Shown here: piece by piece, positions 1 through 10,729 of the stretch
Layout: every line of letters starts with the position of its first letter
How positions within the stretch are numbered: the stretch's first letter is position 1
Assembly (NCBI GenBank): GCA_017311185.1
Contig: JAESUZ010003490.1
Span: forward strand, 1,674,001-1,738,000
Source of the DNA: Proteles cristata cristata
Taxonomy: Eukaryota; Chordata; Mammalia; Carnivora; Hyaenidae
Reading direction: 5' to 3'
Length of the DNA: 64,000 nucleotides
Made by a program: the position numbers and the translations under genes
The notes under the pieces: generated by a model
What the model was told of the DNA's origin: nothing
Seen by the model: only the letters and a program-made list of their open reading frames with translations
The model's database searches: none

Positions 1-504
1 TCCCCATGAATCTGAAAATGATCACCTGCTAAAAGGTAAAGCTGACGAGTCTGAGCAGTGATGAGGTTAGAAACCCACCCAGGACTGCAAGAGCTGCTTG
101 TCCTTGGCTGAGCATATGGACTCTGTAAGAAGCCATGTGTCTTGCAGACATGAATGTTTGGATCCTTGCTAAGCAACGTGCCGACCGCAGTGTGCCAGAA
201 GGGAAGGACGCAGGGCCGAGGACTTCAGTGTATAGGGCACCCCTGCAGCCCTGTTCTCCCTGCAAACCAGCACACAGGCCCTTGTTTTCTCCAGCAGCTG
301 AGCTCCATTCGGACGAGCCGCTCACTGCCCCCCGGAGACTGGGCTGACAGCTGGTCTCAGGCCTTGGAGCTGCTGTTCCGGTCCAAACACATTTACAAAG
401 TTAAAGCTGCCCTTGGATAAGATGGAGAGCCAATTGTCTTTTTGTTTTGCAGCTTTGATCATGCACAAATAAAACAAAGAGCCACATATCATTCTCTATT
501 TCAG
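1..504. other. SCPEP1 intron sequence
   Basis: Intron upstream of the first visible exon. I see no coding exon, known repeat or RNA gene in it. The preceding SCPEP1 exon is not in the window. Confidence 0.6.
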
Positions 505-598
505 AATACGGATGGAGTGAACTTCTACAACATCTTAACTAAGAGCACTCCCATGGCTACGATGGAGTCGAGCCTGGAGTTCACCCAGAGCCACCTAG
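505..598 (+). CDS. SCPEP1: SCPEP1 coding exon (fifth from last)
   Basis: This exon starts after a clear acceptor (ttctctatttcag) and ends at a strong donor (gtaagt). It encodes 31 residues, beginning NTDGVNFYN and ending TQSHL, plus one base that is completed in the next exon (phase 1). I recognise it as part of the retinoid-inducible serine carboxypeptidase SCPEP1, an S10-family secreted or lysosomal carboxypeptidase of about 450 residues. By comparison with the human protein from memory it lies at about residues 263-293, in the lid/insertion part of the alpha/beta-hydrolase fold. The reading frame is open across the whole exon. Earlier exons, including the signal peptide and the catalytic serine, are upstream of the window. 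By the human layout this would be exon 9 of 13; the numbering is inferred. Confidence 0.93.
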
Positions 599-663
599 GT
601 AAGTGGACCTGGAAGTGGCTAGACCCCGTCTGTCTCCTACAAGAGGAAATCAGGGGGTTTTAG

Positions 664-905
664 TTTTATTGACATCATTTACATACCATCAATTGCAACT
701 GTGTTAAGTGTATGATTCAGTGATTTTAGTGTGTTCTGCACTGTTAGGCTGTACTGTCATTATCACCATCCAGTTCTAATGCCATCCACTAATCTAGGTC
801 TCCAAGGCAGCCCTTTCTGGTGTACTTCATATAAATGGAAGCGTGCAGTGGGTGGTCTCTTGCACTTGGCTTCTTTCGCTTAGCATGATATCTTTGAAGT
901 TTGGA
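664..905 (-). repeat. Old L1 3' end fragment, antisense, in intron
   Basis: The sequence reads as the reverse complement of an ancient L1M-type 3' end. Recognisable phrases are 'cataccatcaattgcaa', 'gattcagtgattttagtgtg' and 'cttctttcgcttagcat'. Heavily diverged. Confidence 0.6.
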
Positions 906-1324
906 ACTCAACGTCTGCCCATCAGATTACCATGTCAGTCCTGCTGAAGGCTGGATCGAGTTGTCTTTCAAGCTGACCCAGCTTCACTGTGGACAGGCAT
1001 GCCAGGAGTCTCCCACCCCGGGAGAGGCCTAGAAAGGCTGCAGGAGCCCCTTGATTCCATTTCTCAGCCGATTTCCATTGGTCTTGCTGGAGAAACCCAT
1101 TGGCCCCCAAAGTACATAAAATGCCACAATCAAAATTAATAAAGCATCTCCACTCTCAGTGTGTTTCAGGCTCTCATCCTCCATCTGGGGTGAATGAAGG
1201 TGACACTTTTCATTTTCCAGCTGAAAGCCTCCCTCTTAGACACAGTGTCCCAGCAGCTTGGTAAAGGCGTGCTCTTGGTCTTACTTCTGGTCCTTTGAAC
1301 TCACCATGTACCAGTTTGTTTCAG

Positions 1325-1438
1325 TTCGCCTCTACCAACGCCACGTGAGACACCTGCAACAGGATGCCCTGAGTCAGCTCATGAACGGTCCCATCAGGAA
1401 GAAGCTCAAAATTATTCCTGACGATTGCTCCTGGGGAG
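1325..1438 (+). CDS. SCPEP1: SCPEP1 coding exon (fourth from last)
   Basis: The exon follows an acceptor (accagtttgtttcag) and ends at a GT donor (gtgtgt). The first two bases complete a Val codon with the last base of the previous exon. The peptide then reads RLYQRHVRHLQ ... LMNGPIRKKLKIIP and ends DDCSWG, with one base carried over. This matches the SCPEP1 segment that precedes the catalytic Asp region. From memory the human protein has Cys and Gln where this one has Tyr (RLYQRH) and Cys (DDCSW), so there may be an added cysteine. The 114-base length keeps the frame. Confidence 0.93.
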
Positions 1439-2277
1439 GTGTGTGACCTAATTAAGTGCCCTTTGTAGGGTTGGGGGGAAGGAGAGGTGCATGCAGACGT
1501 GTTGATTTGAATGGGTGTGGTTGCTGGGGGTGACATGTTGTAGGCAGAATGGCATTACTATCCCGTCTTACAGATGAGCAAACAGAGAGACAGTAAATAA
1601 TGCGCTAATTGATTGAGAATAAGAGGCTGGTAGGGAAGTGGGGGGAGGGGGAGGAAGGAAACGAATGATGGGTTAGGTGTTGAAAATTGACCAAGCCTGA
1701 TTGTGGGCACTGAGAATCTCCCCTCTCTTCTTACTTTCGTATCAGTTTGAAGTTTCCCATAATAAACAAAACTGAGATTAAAAAAAAAAAAGCCACACCC
1801 AAAGCCTCCGTTGCCCGTGGGTGTGACTTCCAGACCAAGGTTCTTTGGGGCAGGTTTTGACCCCTTCCCTGGCCGCCCTCCCTGGGTCCTGATGCTGGAT
1901 GTGTTCTGGGGTCTACTGCCTTCTCTTCTGGGGGCCATTTCTGGGGAAAATATTTGGGGTCCTCAGACGAAAACCAAGTAGAAATCTTGGATATGTTCCT
2001 GCTTAGTCCTATAGGGAGGCTGTGAGCAAGCGGGAGTCCCAGATTCCTGGAGGGGAAATACTGAAGCTGAGGAGGGTTTCCTTTGTCTGAGGTACCCCAG
2101 GGCTCTGTCTTTCTAGCAGCCCCTTGACAGCTAAGACTTGACCCTGGCCCTTGCTTCCTCGGGGACACAGGCCACCCTCCCAACCTACAGTTAGAGAACT
2201 CATCATAGCCCTGGTGTCTTCATTTCCGCCTCACCCCTTCGAGTTTTCTAGAAATGAGGGGCAAGTAAATTACTTGA
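1439..2277. other. SCPEP1 intron, mostly unresolved
   Basis: Intron sequence. The part at about 1640-1792 ends 'cccataataaacaaaactg' plus an A-run at 1780-1791, which looks like the tail of an old L1-like element on the + strand. The rest shows nothing I can name. Confidence 0.4.
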
Positions 2278-2461
2278 TTTTTAACATTTACTCATTTTTG
2301 AGAGACAGCACAAACAGGGTAAGGACAGAGAGAGAGGGGGAGACACAGAATCCAAAGCAGGCTCCAGGCCCTGAGCTGTCAGCACAGAGCCCAAGACAGG
2401 GCTTGAACTCACAACCTGAGCCAAAGTCGGATGCTTAACCAATCAAGCCACCCAGGCACCA
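2278..2461 (-). mobile_element. CanSINE, antisense
   Basis: Reverse-complement tRNA-derived feline SINE: T-rich tail first, head 'gccacccaggcacc' last. Target duplication: ggggcaagtaaatt at about 2258 and gggggcaagttaatt at 2463. Confidence 0.9.
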
Positions 2462-2854
2462 AGGGGGCAAGTTAATTGGATCAAATAATAAGACTGTGGT
2501 GTCAGAGCTTTAGGGAAGTACAGGCCTGGGGACCTGTCAAGGCACTGAGAATGGAGGTGTGAGCCGTCCCAGGACATCAGCTAAAGGCCAAGCCTGCAAG
2601 AGCACCTTTCTGGCTCAGCCCCTTCAGTCTGTCCTTGTGATGACAGCATTTTCCAGCCCCAACTTCTCTAGTTACAGGGACCCTCGCTCCCTGCCGTGCG
2701 GCTGGACGGGCAAGGGGTCGACATTTTTGCCACCGTTGACTGATAGAGAAAACTCCTTTTTTGGCTTCAGCTCTATCTGTGTATGGTCTGGAAAGGACAG
2801 ACTTGCAGGTGGTCCCCGCACCCGGGGTCTTGAGCTCTGTTTGCAGTTAAGCCT

Positions 2855-3105
2855 GCATACTTCGGAGTCAGCCAGGCCTGTGTTCCTGGCGCAGCCTGCC
2901 ACGGACTAGCTGTGTCCCCCTGGGCATGTCTCTGAGCTTGTCTGAGCCTTGTTTCCATTAACCCCTGCACTAGGTTAAGACTCCTCAGCTCCCACGGTTG
3001 ATGAAGAGGAAATAGCATGTGGTTTGTAAAGTGCTTGCCAAAAGCAGCGACTAGCACATAAAAATCAATAACGGCTGTCGTGGTTACTGCTGTGTTCGAT
3101 GTAAT
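2855..3105 (-). repeat. MIR, antisense
   Basis: Typical reverse MIR layout: 'gagtcagccaggcctgtgttc', then 'gtccccctgggcatgtctctgagc', then 'gtaaagtgcttgccaaaagcagc'. Confidence 0.65.
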
Positions 3106-3646
3106 GGTGACGACGGTCAGGAATCCAGCAGCACCGTGGTACTGACCACCTTCTCTCTTGCCTGAGGCTGATCATCCCTGTAATCTTACTGTGATCTCGC
3201 TCAGAATTGGTTTAGGTCTGATTTGGCCCCACTTGTTCAGAACTTAGAACTTGGCCCCGGTGCTACTTAGCAAAGAGGAAAACTATCACTTGCCCCAAAG
3301 CAGAGTTTGTTCCCTGAGAGGAGAGCATTTTCTGAAGCTCCCTGTTCGCTCGGGCACTCGTCCTCTCTGGCTTTCAGTTCCTCCCGATAAACGATGTGCG
3401 CTGTACGCTCATGCACTTGAGTGAACAAAACACATTTGCCGATAGGCTTCATTTTAGGTGACTGGCTCCTGGCCGGGGTTTCGGGGCCGGCTGCTTCCTC
3501 CTGGTGAAGCACGTGTGTCTGCAGCCTCTGAGGTGGAGTGCAGTGGCCCCTCGTGGGCGCCGGAGCCCAGGGTGTGCTGGACTGAGCAGTGCCTCTTGTT
3601 CAGGCAGGATGCGAGCTGTTCGCTCTTTCTGTTTCCCCACGTGCAG
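3106..3646. other. SCPEP1 intron, nothing recognised
   Basis: No repeat or exon was recognised up to the polypyrimidine tract and acceptor at 3630-3646. Confidence 0.5.
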
Positions 3647-3784
3647 GCCAGTCTGCCAGCGTCTTCCAGAACATGGAGGGGGACTTCATGAAGCCGGTCA
3701 TCAGCATCGTGGATGAGTTGCTGGAAGCCGGGGTCAATGTCACCGTGTATAACGGACAGCTCGACCTCATCGTGGACACCATGG
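3647..3784 (+). CDS. SCPEP1: SCPEP1 coding exon with the catalytic Asp (third from last)
   Basis: The acceptor is gtttccccacgtgcag and the donor is gtagga. The exon completes a Gly codon, then encodes QSASVFQNMEGDFMKPVIS, a hydrophobic strand (IVDELLEAGVNVTVYNG) and QLDLIVDTM. In S10 serine carboxypeptidases the Asp in the motif NGQLDLI is the acid of the Ser-Asp-His triad; its codon is at 3763-3765. VNVTVY contains an Asn-Val-Thr sequon, a possible N-glycosylation site that fits a secretory-route enzyme. The 138-base length preserves phase 1 at both ends. The frame is fully open. Confidence 0.95.
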
Positions 3785-4494
3785 GTAGGAGCACACCGCG
3801 GGCCCGCGGAGGCAGTCAGGTCCGTGGGTGGAGCTGGAAGGGAGCCGGCCTCGGACATGTCAGTCTTGGGGCTGGTGACGCAGAAATGCCAGGAGGAAGG
3901 CCGTTTCCTGTTATGTCCACCTGCCCTGCCCTAGACTTCTTTAAAGAGGACAGAGCTGTGGCCCCTTAGAGAAGCCTGGGTCTGGCAGATATTGAGGCCC
4001 TTACATATGGTGAAAGGAAAGGAAACATTTTCTGGCCATGGGATAAATGCGTGTGGAACCGAGGGAAAGCCCCAACTTCGTGCCCTGTCACAGTCGGTGT
4101 AAGCCCTACAAGCTGAAGTGAAACTAAACCCTGCTGACTGCAAACCCAGGGAAATGGGTCCTTTGTGGCTCTGGTTGCAGTCGGGCCGGCTGAAGACCTA
4201 GAGGCGGGTTCTCAGAACCGGCAGGCAAATCAGGGCATGCGGTTGGACAAGTGTGTTGCCTTCTCAAGGTCAGCAGCCTTGCGTATTTCTGCCGCTTGTA
4301 AATCAAGGGCACTAAGGACACTTTGAGAAGGTTCCATTCTTCCATGACCTGCCCGGGAGGTTAGCCTCTCCTGACCCTGAGACTTCTCAGTCCTCCGGAG
4401 AGTCTCGCCACCTCCCCCAGTTTCCTTCCTTCAGAGCAGACAGAGAGAGAGCCAGAGGCGAACGCAGCCTCAGAGCCTCTAAGTGCCTCCTAGG
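3785..4494. other. SCPEP1 intron, nothing recognised
   Basis: No repeat, exon or RNA gene recognised. Confidence 0.5.
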
Positions 4495-4610
4495 CGTCGT
4501 GGGGATCACTGGGAGTTTGCTAGAAATGCAGTCTCCGGCCTCGCCCAGACCTACTGACTCAGAATCTGCGCTGTAACGAGACTCAGGATGAGCCTTCTGC
4601 ACATTACGGT
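4495..4610 (+). repeat. MER5A-like DNA transposon remnant
   Basis: Short hAT-Charlie MITE-like segment with the 'ctagaaatgcag ... cagacctactgactcagaat' pattern usual for MER5-type elements. Confidence 0.55.
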
Positions 4611-4698
4611 TTGGGAAAAGTGAAAATACGGGCCGTGGATAGTTGTTTCTGCCCTACCCAGCTGTTAATGCCAGACCCTTCTCTGTCCCTCCCGCCAG

Positions 4699-4862
4699 GT
4701 CAGGAGGCCTGGATGCGGAAACTGAAGTGGGCTGAACTGCCCAAATTCAATAAGCTGAAATGGAAGGCCCTGTACAGCGACCCTAAATCTTCTGAAACGT
4801 CTGCATTTGTCAAGTCCTACAAGAACCTGGCTTTCTACTGGATTCTCAGAGCCGGGCACATG
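4699..4862 (+). CDS. SCPEP1: SCPEP1 coding exon with the catalytic His (second from last)
   Basis: The acceptor is ctctgtccctcccgccag and the donor is gtgaga. The exon completes a Gly codon, then encodes QEAWMRKLKW, AELPKFNKLKWKALYSDPKS and FVKSYKNLAFYWILRAGHM. The GHM near the end holds the catalytic His of the S10 triad; its codon is 4857-4859. The exon ends exactly on a codon boundary (phase 0), as expected before the last coding exon. Its sequence is highly similar to human SCPEP1 as I remember it, with no frameshift or stop. Confidence 0.95.
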
Positions 4863-5052
4863 GTGAGAGAGCGTCCGGTAGCCTTTGTTGTGGACTCTCG
4901 GCCATTCTGAGAACAGAGCCGTGGGCCATTAATTATGCATGGGCGCGCTGCCCGTTTTGGCTTTAGAAGTGCTTTGGGCTTGGGAGTGTTTTGAAGTCTT
5001 TAATGAATTTCTGCTATTAGTGCTTCATTCCTTTGAGTCTAGAAATTCTCAT

Positions 5053-5178
5053 TTATTTATTATTATTTTTCAGATTAAAAAAAATTTTTAAGTAACTTTT
5101 ACACCCAATGTGGGGCTCGTACTCCCAACCCTGAGGTCAAGAGTCGTATGCTCTACCAACTGAACCAGGCGGGCAACC
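5053..5178 (-). mobile_element. Short CanSINE, antisense
   Basis: Short form with the lysine-tRNA-like head reversed (ctctaccaactgaaccaggcg). Flanked by ctagaaattctcattt (about 5039) and ctagaagttctccttt (5179). Confidence 0.85.
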
Positions 5179-5839
5179 CTAGAAGTTCTCCTTTAAAAAA
5201 GTAAATCCTTCTGAGAGCGTTAAGCTGGGCTTGCTGTCCTCTACTCCTTAGTTTAAACAAATTTAGTGTTACTTTCCTCTTAATTTGTGTTGGGGGAAGA
5301 AGGGAGAAGTTGTGCTCCCCTGACATTTTCATGGAGCAAACCCCAAAGTTGAGTGCTCTGGAAAGTGGAGTCCCCAGGTGTGGTACAAGGCAGGAGGGAG
5401 TGTTTTCAAGCAACGGTAGCTCCAGAATTTTAGTTTGGAAGAGGCTTTCTGTCCAAAGATGAGGCCGCCTCACTCCTGCACCTCTAAGCAAACACACTCT
5501 TTCCCCTCAGGTTGTATGTTGACTGAGTGGCTTTCTGTTCATCGAGGGACATTATGGAGGGATAAGTCCTCTGTGTACACACACGTGTTCAGGCACATGT
5601 GCAGGCAGACACCTGCGTGGGCTCCAGAGGAGCCGGTGCCCTGTGGGTTATGCTTTGGTCTGGCCACTTAAATACAGGGTTTTTCTTCTTCCCAGGATGG
5701 TGGCTTCCTGGAGAAGATTCGGTGGGAGGGCTGGTAAGGTGGCCTCTGGCCTGTCCTCCGCGCTTGGCGCACCTGTGCTTAGGACAGACTCCATAGAGAA
5801 GGGGCTCAGGGCCAGTTGTCTGCTTAGAAAGTGGGCTTG

Positions 5840-6040
5840 GCGGGGCGCGTGAGTGGCTCAGTCGGTTAGGCATCTTGACTCATGGTTTCGGTTCAGATCA
5901 TGATCGCACGGTTTGTGAGCCTTGCGTCCGGCTCTGCACAGACAGCTTGGAGCCTGCTTGGGATTCTCTCTCTCTGTCCCTCTCTGTCCCTCCCCCACCC
6001 TCTCTATCTCTCTCAAAATAAATAAACTTAAAAAAAAAAA
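5840..6040 (+). mobile_element. CanSINE
   Basis: Head 'gtgagtggctcagtcggttagg', CT-rich body, AAATAAATAAAC tail. Duplicated target: aaagtgggcttg and aaagtgggtctt. Confidence 0.9.
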
Positions 6041-6099
6041 GTGGGTCTTCGAAACCAGTCTTTAAGCTCGGTCTGTACATCGAGCACATAGTTCGCATG

Positions 6100-6639
6100 T
6101 TAACCACACACAGCGTGCTTACTTAGATGGCCCAGGAGGTGATGAGAGAGATCTTGGCAGGGACCTAAGTGCCCCATCCACAAACCACTCCTCAGAGGTA
6201 TCAGCGCAGCAGAGAGGAGGCGTAGGAGCAGGAAGAGCAGCGTGTGCAGGCCCAGAGGAGCCTTCTGACTCTCGGGGCCTCAGGAGGGGTGCTGGAGAGA
6301 GACGAGGCGGGGGATACCGAGTTAGGGAGCTCACATCTATCCTGGGAACCTGTTGAGGGTCCTAAAGCAAAGGAGTGAAATTACCAGATTTGGCTAAGAA
6401 ATAACATTCTAGCAGCAAAGGGCCTGGGTGGGACAAGACTGGGGCGAATAGCTGATCTGATCTGATGCTTTTATAGGGGCTCCTGGGTGGCTCAGTTGGT
6501 TAAGCATCTGACTTAGGCTCACGTCATGATCTCGCAGTCTGTGAGTTCTAGCCCCGCGTTGGACTTTGTGCTGACAGCTCTGAGCCTGGAGCTGCTTTGG
6601 AATCTGAATTCCCCTCTCTCTGCCCCTCCCCCACTCATG

Positions 6640-6672
<33 letters not shown>

Positions 6673-7150
6673 AAAAATATATAAACACGAAGATGCTTTC
6701 ATAGTGATCCAGAAGGGAGAGAAATGGAGGAATTTCGTACAATGTCAGAAGGGAGAGTGACTATAAAACAGCCTAGTGGGACACCCATAACACAACTGAA
6801 TATATGTGCTGTGCTTCTATGACCTGGAGTCAAATTTTTGTCTTGGGAGAGAGAGATTTGGGAGTGAAATATGAAAAAGGCCTGGGACAGGGCCCTGGAC
6901 ACACCAGATATAAGAGGAAGGAGGTGAAAGAAGGATCTACAGACGAGACTTGCAAAGGGGCAGCCGGGAAAGGAGGAGAGAAGCCAGGGACCTGGGCATC
7001 TGTCGAATAGAGGGGCCCGGAGTGTCGCAAGCCGCCACATACTCAGATAAAGGAGTGACGTGTCGGCATGGTTTGGGCACACTGGTATCCACAGTGATCG
7101 TGGCAGGCACGTTCAGTGCAGTGGAAGGGATGGAGCAGATGAATGAGCAG
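6100..7150 (+). repeat. Ancient interspersed repeat of unnamed family, interrupted by a SINE
   Basis: Purine-rich text such as 'gcaaaggagtgaaattaccagatttggc' and 'gggccctggacacaccag' looks like an old, long mammalian interspersed repeat. A segment at 26880-27420 has the same style. I cannot name the family with confidence. Confidence 0.35.
6478..6691 (+). mobile_element. CanSINE
   Basis: Full length. Near-perfect target duplication gatgcttttatag (6465) and gatgctttcatag (6692). Confidence 0.92.
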
Positions 7151-7999
7151 TTTTCCTTCAGAAACCGGAAGTAGAGCCCTGCCCTTTGAAGAAACTTGAC
7201 CTGAAGGGGCCATGAACAAGGCAGCAGGACATGGGTTAGGATGGCATTTTTATTAGGGCTTTGAGTATTCTCAGTACTGTCAGTATCAATGGGGAGAAGC
7301 TGGTAGGAGGTCTTAGGACCCAGAGCCATGACTCTAGACCGGTCCGCATAGGCAGCTGGGAGGGGAAGGGGGAGGGGACTGGCTGCATGCTCTCACTAGC
7401 GTTTTGGCGTTCAGGCCCATTTCCTCTGGTTTGTCATTGAGAGAACAAGAGATCAGTTGGGGCGGCCCTAAAATAGCTCTTGGAAACTGTTATTAAATTC
7501 TCCCCAACCACTTCCCCTTTAGTTGATGAAATGTCATTCTGCTATACCCCACTGTGCCTGTTCCTCCTGGGGACCTTACAGGGCGAGAGGGTTGGGGACA
7601 GCAGTGTGCCACAGAGAATCAAGGAGCCATGGATGTCAGAACTCAGTGCCTTCAACTCGACCCTGATCTTGGCGGAGAAACTGAGGCCTCCGCCCCTCCC
7701 CTTTTTTGATGGCATGCGGGTAGGGGGTTTATAAAGGAATTTTTCGAAAAATCTAAGGGAAAGACAAAAGAAAGTTGAATGTAACGATACAAACATGGGG
7801 TGTCACCCAAAAACAAAGTGTTTGTTTGTTTCCTATCTGTTGATAGATTTGCTATTAGCTTCCCTCGGCTATACCGTACTCCATTCCCATCTGAGATCCT
7901 CCTACACAGATAGTCCTTGAAAATGCATAGCATTTTCCCTCTTCCTTGAACAGGCTGGGTCCTGGTAACATAAGCATGGGGCTTATAAAGATATCAACC
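7151..7999. other. SCPEP1 intron, nothing recognised
   Basis: No exon or classifiable repeat seen. Confidence 0.5.
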
Positions 8000-8210
8000 G
8001 GGGCTCCTGGGTTGCTCAGTCGGTCAAGCATCTGACTTTGACTCAGGTCATGATCTCACAGTTTGTGAGTTTGAGCCCTGCATCAGGCTCTCTACTGTCA
8101 ACGCAGAGCCCACTTCGGATCCTCTGCCTCTCTCTCTCTGCCCCTTCCCTGTTCTTTCTCTCTCTCTCTCTCTCAAAAATAAGTAAAAACATTAAAAAAA
8201 GAGGAAAAAT
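8000..8210 (+). mobile_element. CanSINE, last SCPEP1 intron
   Basis: Full length with (CT)n and AAATAAG tail. Target copies gatatcaaccgg and gaaatcaacgg. Confidence 0.9.
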
Positions 8211-8485
8211 CTGAAATCAACGGATCAGCCCCAAATGGAATGTAAGATTCTTTCCTAAATGCTGACTTGTCTTAGATCCTTATAACCTGACAAGCTTTTA
8301 TCCCATGCAGGGGTCACTTTGCAGACGAGACCCTCCCTTTAGGGACACACTCAGGTGCTGCTGTCTTCTCGCGCTGCTGTCCCAGAGCTGCACTTTGCCC
8401 GGGAACAGGGTCTCTGGATGTCACCCGTGACCCCAGAAGCAGGGACAAAACCAGGAGGGCTAACTCGGATACTGTTTGGCTCTAG

Positions 8486-8548
8486 GTTCCTTCTGACCAA
8501 GGGGACATGGCTCTGAAGATGATGAGGATGGTGACTCAGCAGGAGTAG
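8486..8548 (+). CDS. SCPEP1: SCPEP1 last coding exon with stop codon
   Basis: After the acceptor actgtttggctctag the sequence encodes VPSDQGDMALKMMRMVTQQE and then TAG at 8546-8548. This is the SCPEP1 C-terminus; the VPSDQ residues directly follow the catalytic GHM of the previous exon. The intron before it (4863-8485, 3.6 kb) contains four CanSINEs. The exon has only 21 codons including the stop, so a plain ORF scan would miss it. The five exons sum to 573 bases, which is 191 codons with no frame conflict. Confidence 0.95.
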   Translation, partial: VPSDQGDMALKMMRMVTQQE

Positions 8549-8890
8549 GCTGGACCGGAGGTGAGTTGCTTGGCCGTGGGGCACAGAGGCCGAAGCCAGC
8601 ACCCCACAGCTGTGGGAGGCGCTGCTCTCCCCTTGAAGCCGTTCGCCTGTGTGCCTGAAGCTTCCCGCTGCTTCTCCAGAGAACAGAATCACCACCTCTG
8701 TGGCCGCCTGGAAATCAGTTCTGCTTCTGAACAATCCTGAGTTGTTTTCTTTTTTAACGGATTTGTTGTCATCAAAATGGAGGGTTGAAATAAGGTAACA
8801 TGTTTGTATTACAAAAGTAAATTATGTGATTTATGGGGAAAAAAGAAAAAGACACGTAAACAACAAAATAAATACTGTTTTACTCCCTTC
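8549..8890 (+). other. SCPEP1: Probable SCPEP1 3' UTR
   Basis: Non-coding sequence follows the SCPEP1 stop. The only AATAAA nearby is at 8867-8872, which would give a 3' UTR of about 340 bases. From about 8790 the sequence becomes A/T-rich and resembles old antisense L1, so the end of the transcript may be repeat-derived. The true cleavage site cannot be fixed from sequence alone. Confidence 0.45.
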
Positions 8891-9500
8891 CGTGGGATAA
8901 ACTCTATTGTCCATTTAGTATCTATCTTTGGAAGTCTTTTTTTGCTACATATGCATATATATTTTTTACAAAAATGGAATCATTACCCTATGTTGTTTTA
9001 CTCCCTTGTTCACGTATTCGTTTCTCCCAAATACCTCTTCATGTCAATAAATGTTCTTCCGTAACGTTTCTTTTTAACGTTTATTTATTTTTGAAGGAGA
9101 GAGAGCGTGAGCAGGAGACGGGCAGAGAGAGAGGGAGACACAGAATCCTAAGTAGGCTCCAGGCTCTGAGCTGTCAGCAAAGAGCCTGATGTGGGGCTTG
9201 AACTCACGAGCCCTGAGATCATGACCTGAGCTGAAGTCAGATGCTCAACTGACTAAGCCACCCAGGCACCCCTTTCTATAACATTTTTAATAGCTGCTGA
9301 GCATTCCATTTTGTGGATGTACCATCATTTATGTACCAAATGCACAACTGTTTCATGTAAGCAATGTCTAGTTTGTTGCTGCTATAAACAGTGCTCTGGT
9401 GATTCAGCCTGACAGTTATATTTTTATATACATCCTTCTTATTTTCTTACAGTAAATTCCCAAAAGCATAACTGTGATGTCAAAGAATCAGAACTTTTCT
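8790..9500 (-). repeat. Old L1 fragment, antisense, split by a SINE
   Basis: Text on both sides of the SINE at 9070-9273 reads as reversed L1M, for example 'aaaaatggaatcattaccc' and 'gctgagcattccattttgtgg'. The SINE target is close to gtaacgtttctttttaa. Confidence 0.5.
9070..9273 (-). mobile_element. CanSINE, antisense, inside old L1
   Basis: Full-length reverse copy ending 'gccacccaggcacccc'. Confidence 0.9.
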
Positions 9501-9514
9501 TTGAAATTAAAATG

Positions 9515-9718
9515 AGGGGCACCTGGGGGGCTCAGTTGATTGAACATCCAACTCTTAATTTCGGCTCAGGTCATGATCTCACGGTTTGTGAGTTCGAGCC
9601 CCATGTTGGACTCTGGGCTAACAGCACGGAACCTGCTTGGGATTCTGTCTCTGCCTCTCCCTCATGCATGTGCTCACTTTCTCCCTCTCTCTCTCAAAAT
9701 AAATAAAACTTATAAACT
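9515..9718 (+). mobile_element. CanSINE, first arm of an inverted pair
   Basis: Head 'gcacctggggggctcagttg', tail aaaataaataaaac. The next SINE (9722-9908) is in the opposite orientation. Confidence 0.9.
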
Positions 9719-9721
9719 TTC

Positions 9722-9908
9722 TCTAAAGTTTGAGAGAGAGAGAGAATGAGAGTGAGAGTGGGGGAGGAGCAGAGAGAAGGAGAGAGAGAATCCCTCCTCA
9801 CTACAGCACAGAACCTGACATGGGGCTCTATCTCACCAACCGTGAGATCATGACCTGAGCCGGAATCAAGAGTCAGGAGCTTAACCAACTGAGCCACCCA
9901 GGCGCCCC
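9722..9908 (-). mobile_element. CanSINE, second arm of an inverted pair
   Basis: Reverse copy ending 'gagccacccaggcgcccc', abutting the tail of the preceding SINE. Confidence 0.9.
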
Positions 9909-10414
9909 GAGGTCTTTAATTTTAAAATCCGGACTTTTAAGTTTTAGTTTGTGGCTCATAATCTGCAGAAGGGATGTATGATAGCCTCTATGATGACCCT
10001 GAAAGGGACAGTGTCATGTGGTTGCAGGGCTGAGATACTGAAATCCAAACCCAAAGTCTTCCTGCAGCACGTGAGGAGAGAGTTACTAGTGGCTTATGCC
10101 TGAACGACCAGCCCTTCAGACCTGAGACTAAAGCAGGGACACCCCAACTTACCCATGGTTCGCTGTTGGAGGGCAAGCACCCCTGTGTGCCGTAGACAAG
10201 GAAGACAGATGTGTCTGTCTGTCATGCTTAATCCCCCTGGACTCCACCAGTGTATATTCTCCTGTGGCTTCTGCTGCACATCCTTTGCTGGGAAAACATT
10301 TAGCTGTGAGTATAACTAGTCACCGAGTCTTGTGAGTCCTGGCATTGAATTACAACACAAACTGAATCCCCAGCCTCACAGGGAACCTCTCTTTCATCAG
10401 TAGTTAAGGTACCA

Positions 10415-10517
10415 GGGGGCGCCGGGCTGGTTCAATCAGTAGAGTGTGTGACTCTTGATCTCAAGATCATGAGTTCAAGCCCCACATTGGGCGTGGAGCC
10501 TGCTTTTTAAAAAAATC
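10415..10517 (+). mobile_element. Short CanSINE
   Basis: About 100-bp short form: tRNA-like head, 'cttgatctcaagatcatgag', and a short A-rich end. Confidence 0.85.
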
Positions 10518-10729
10518 ATATAGAAGTTAATGTATTAGTTGGGAAGGAATGTGAGTTTGAACATTAGGATGGGTCACATAGATTCCAGTGAAGGTAGGGA
10601 CAGCGAACCTTTTTTGCCGCTAGAAACAGCCCTTCCATCCCTGCCTGAGAAAGGGCACCAGGATCTTGTCCTATGATCCTGTAACCAACCCCAAGATGCC
10701 CAAAGCTCTCTTTTGCTACATTATATTCT

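Noticed and set aside
360..504. Additional upstream SCPEP1 exon
   Set aside because: No text matching the expected preceding peptide was found; the open frames here do not match SCPEP1.
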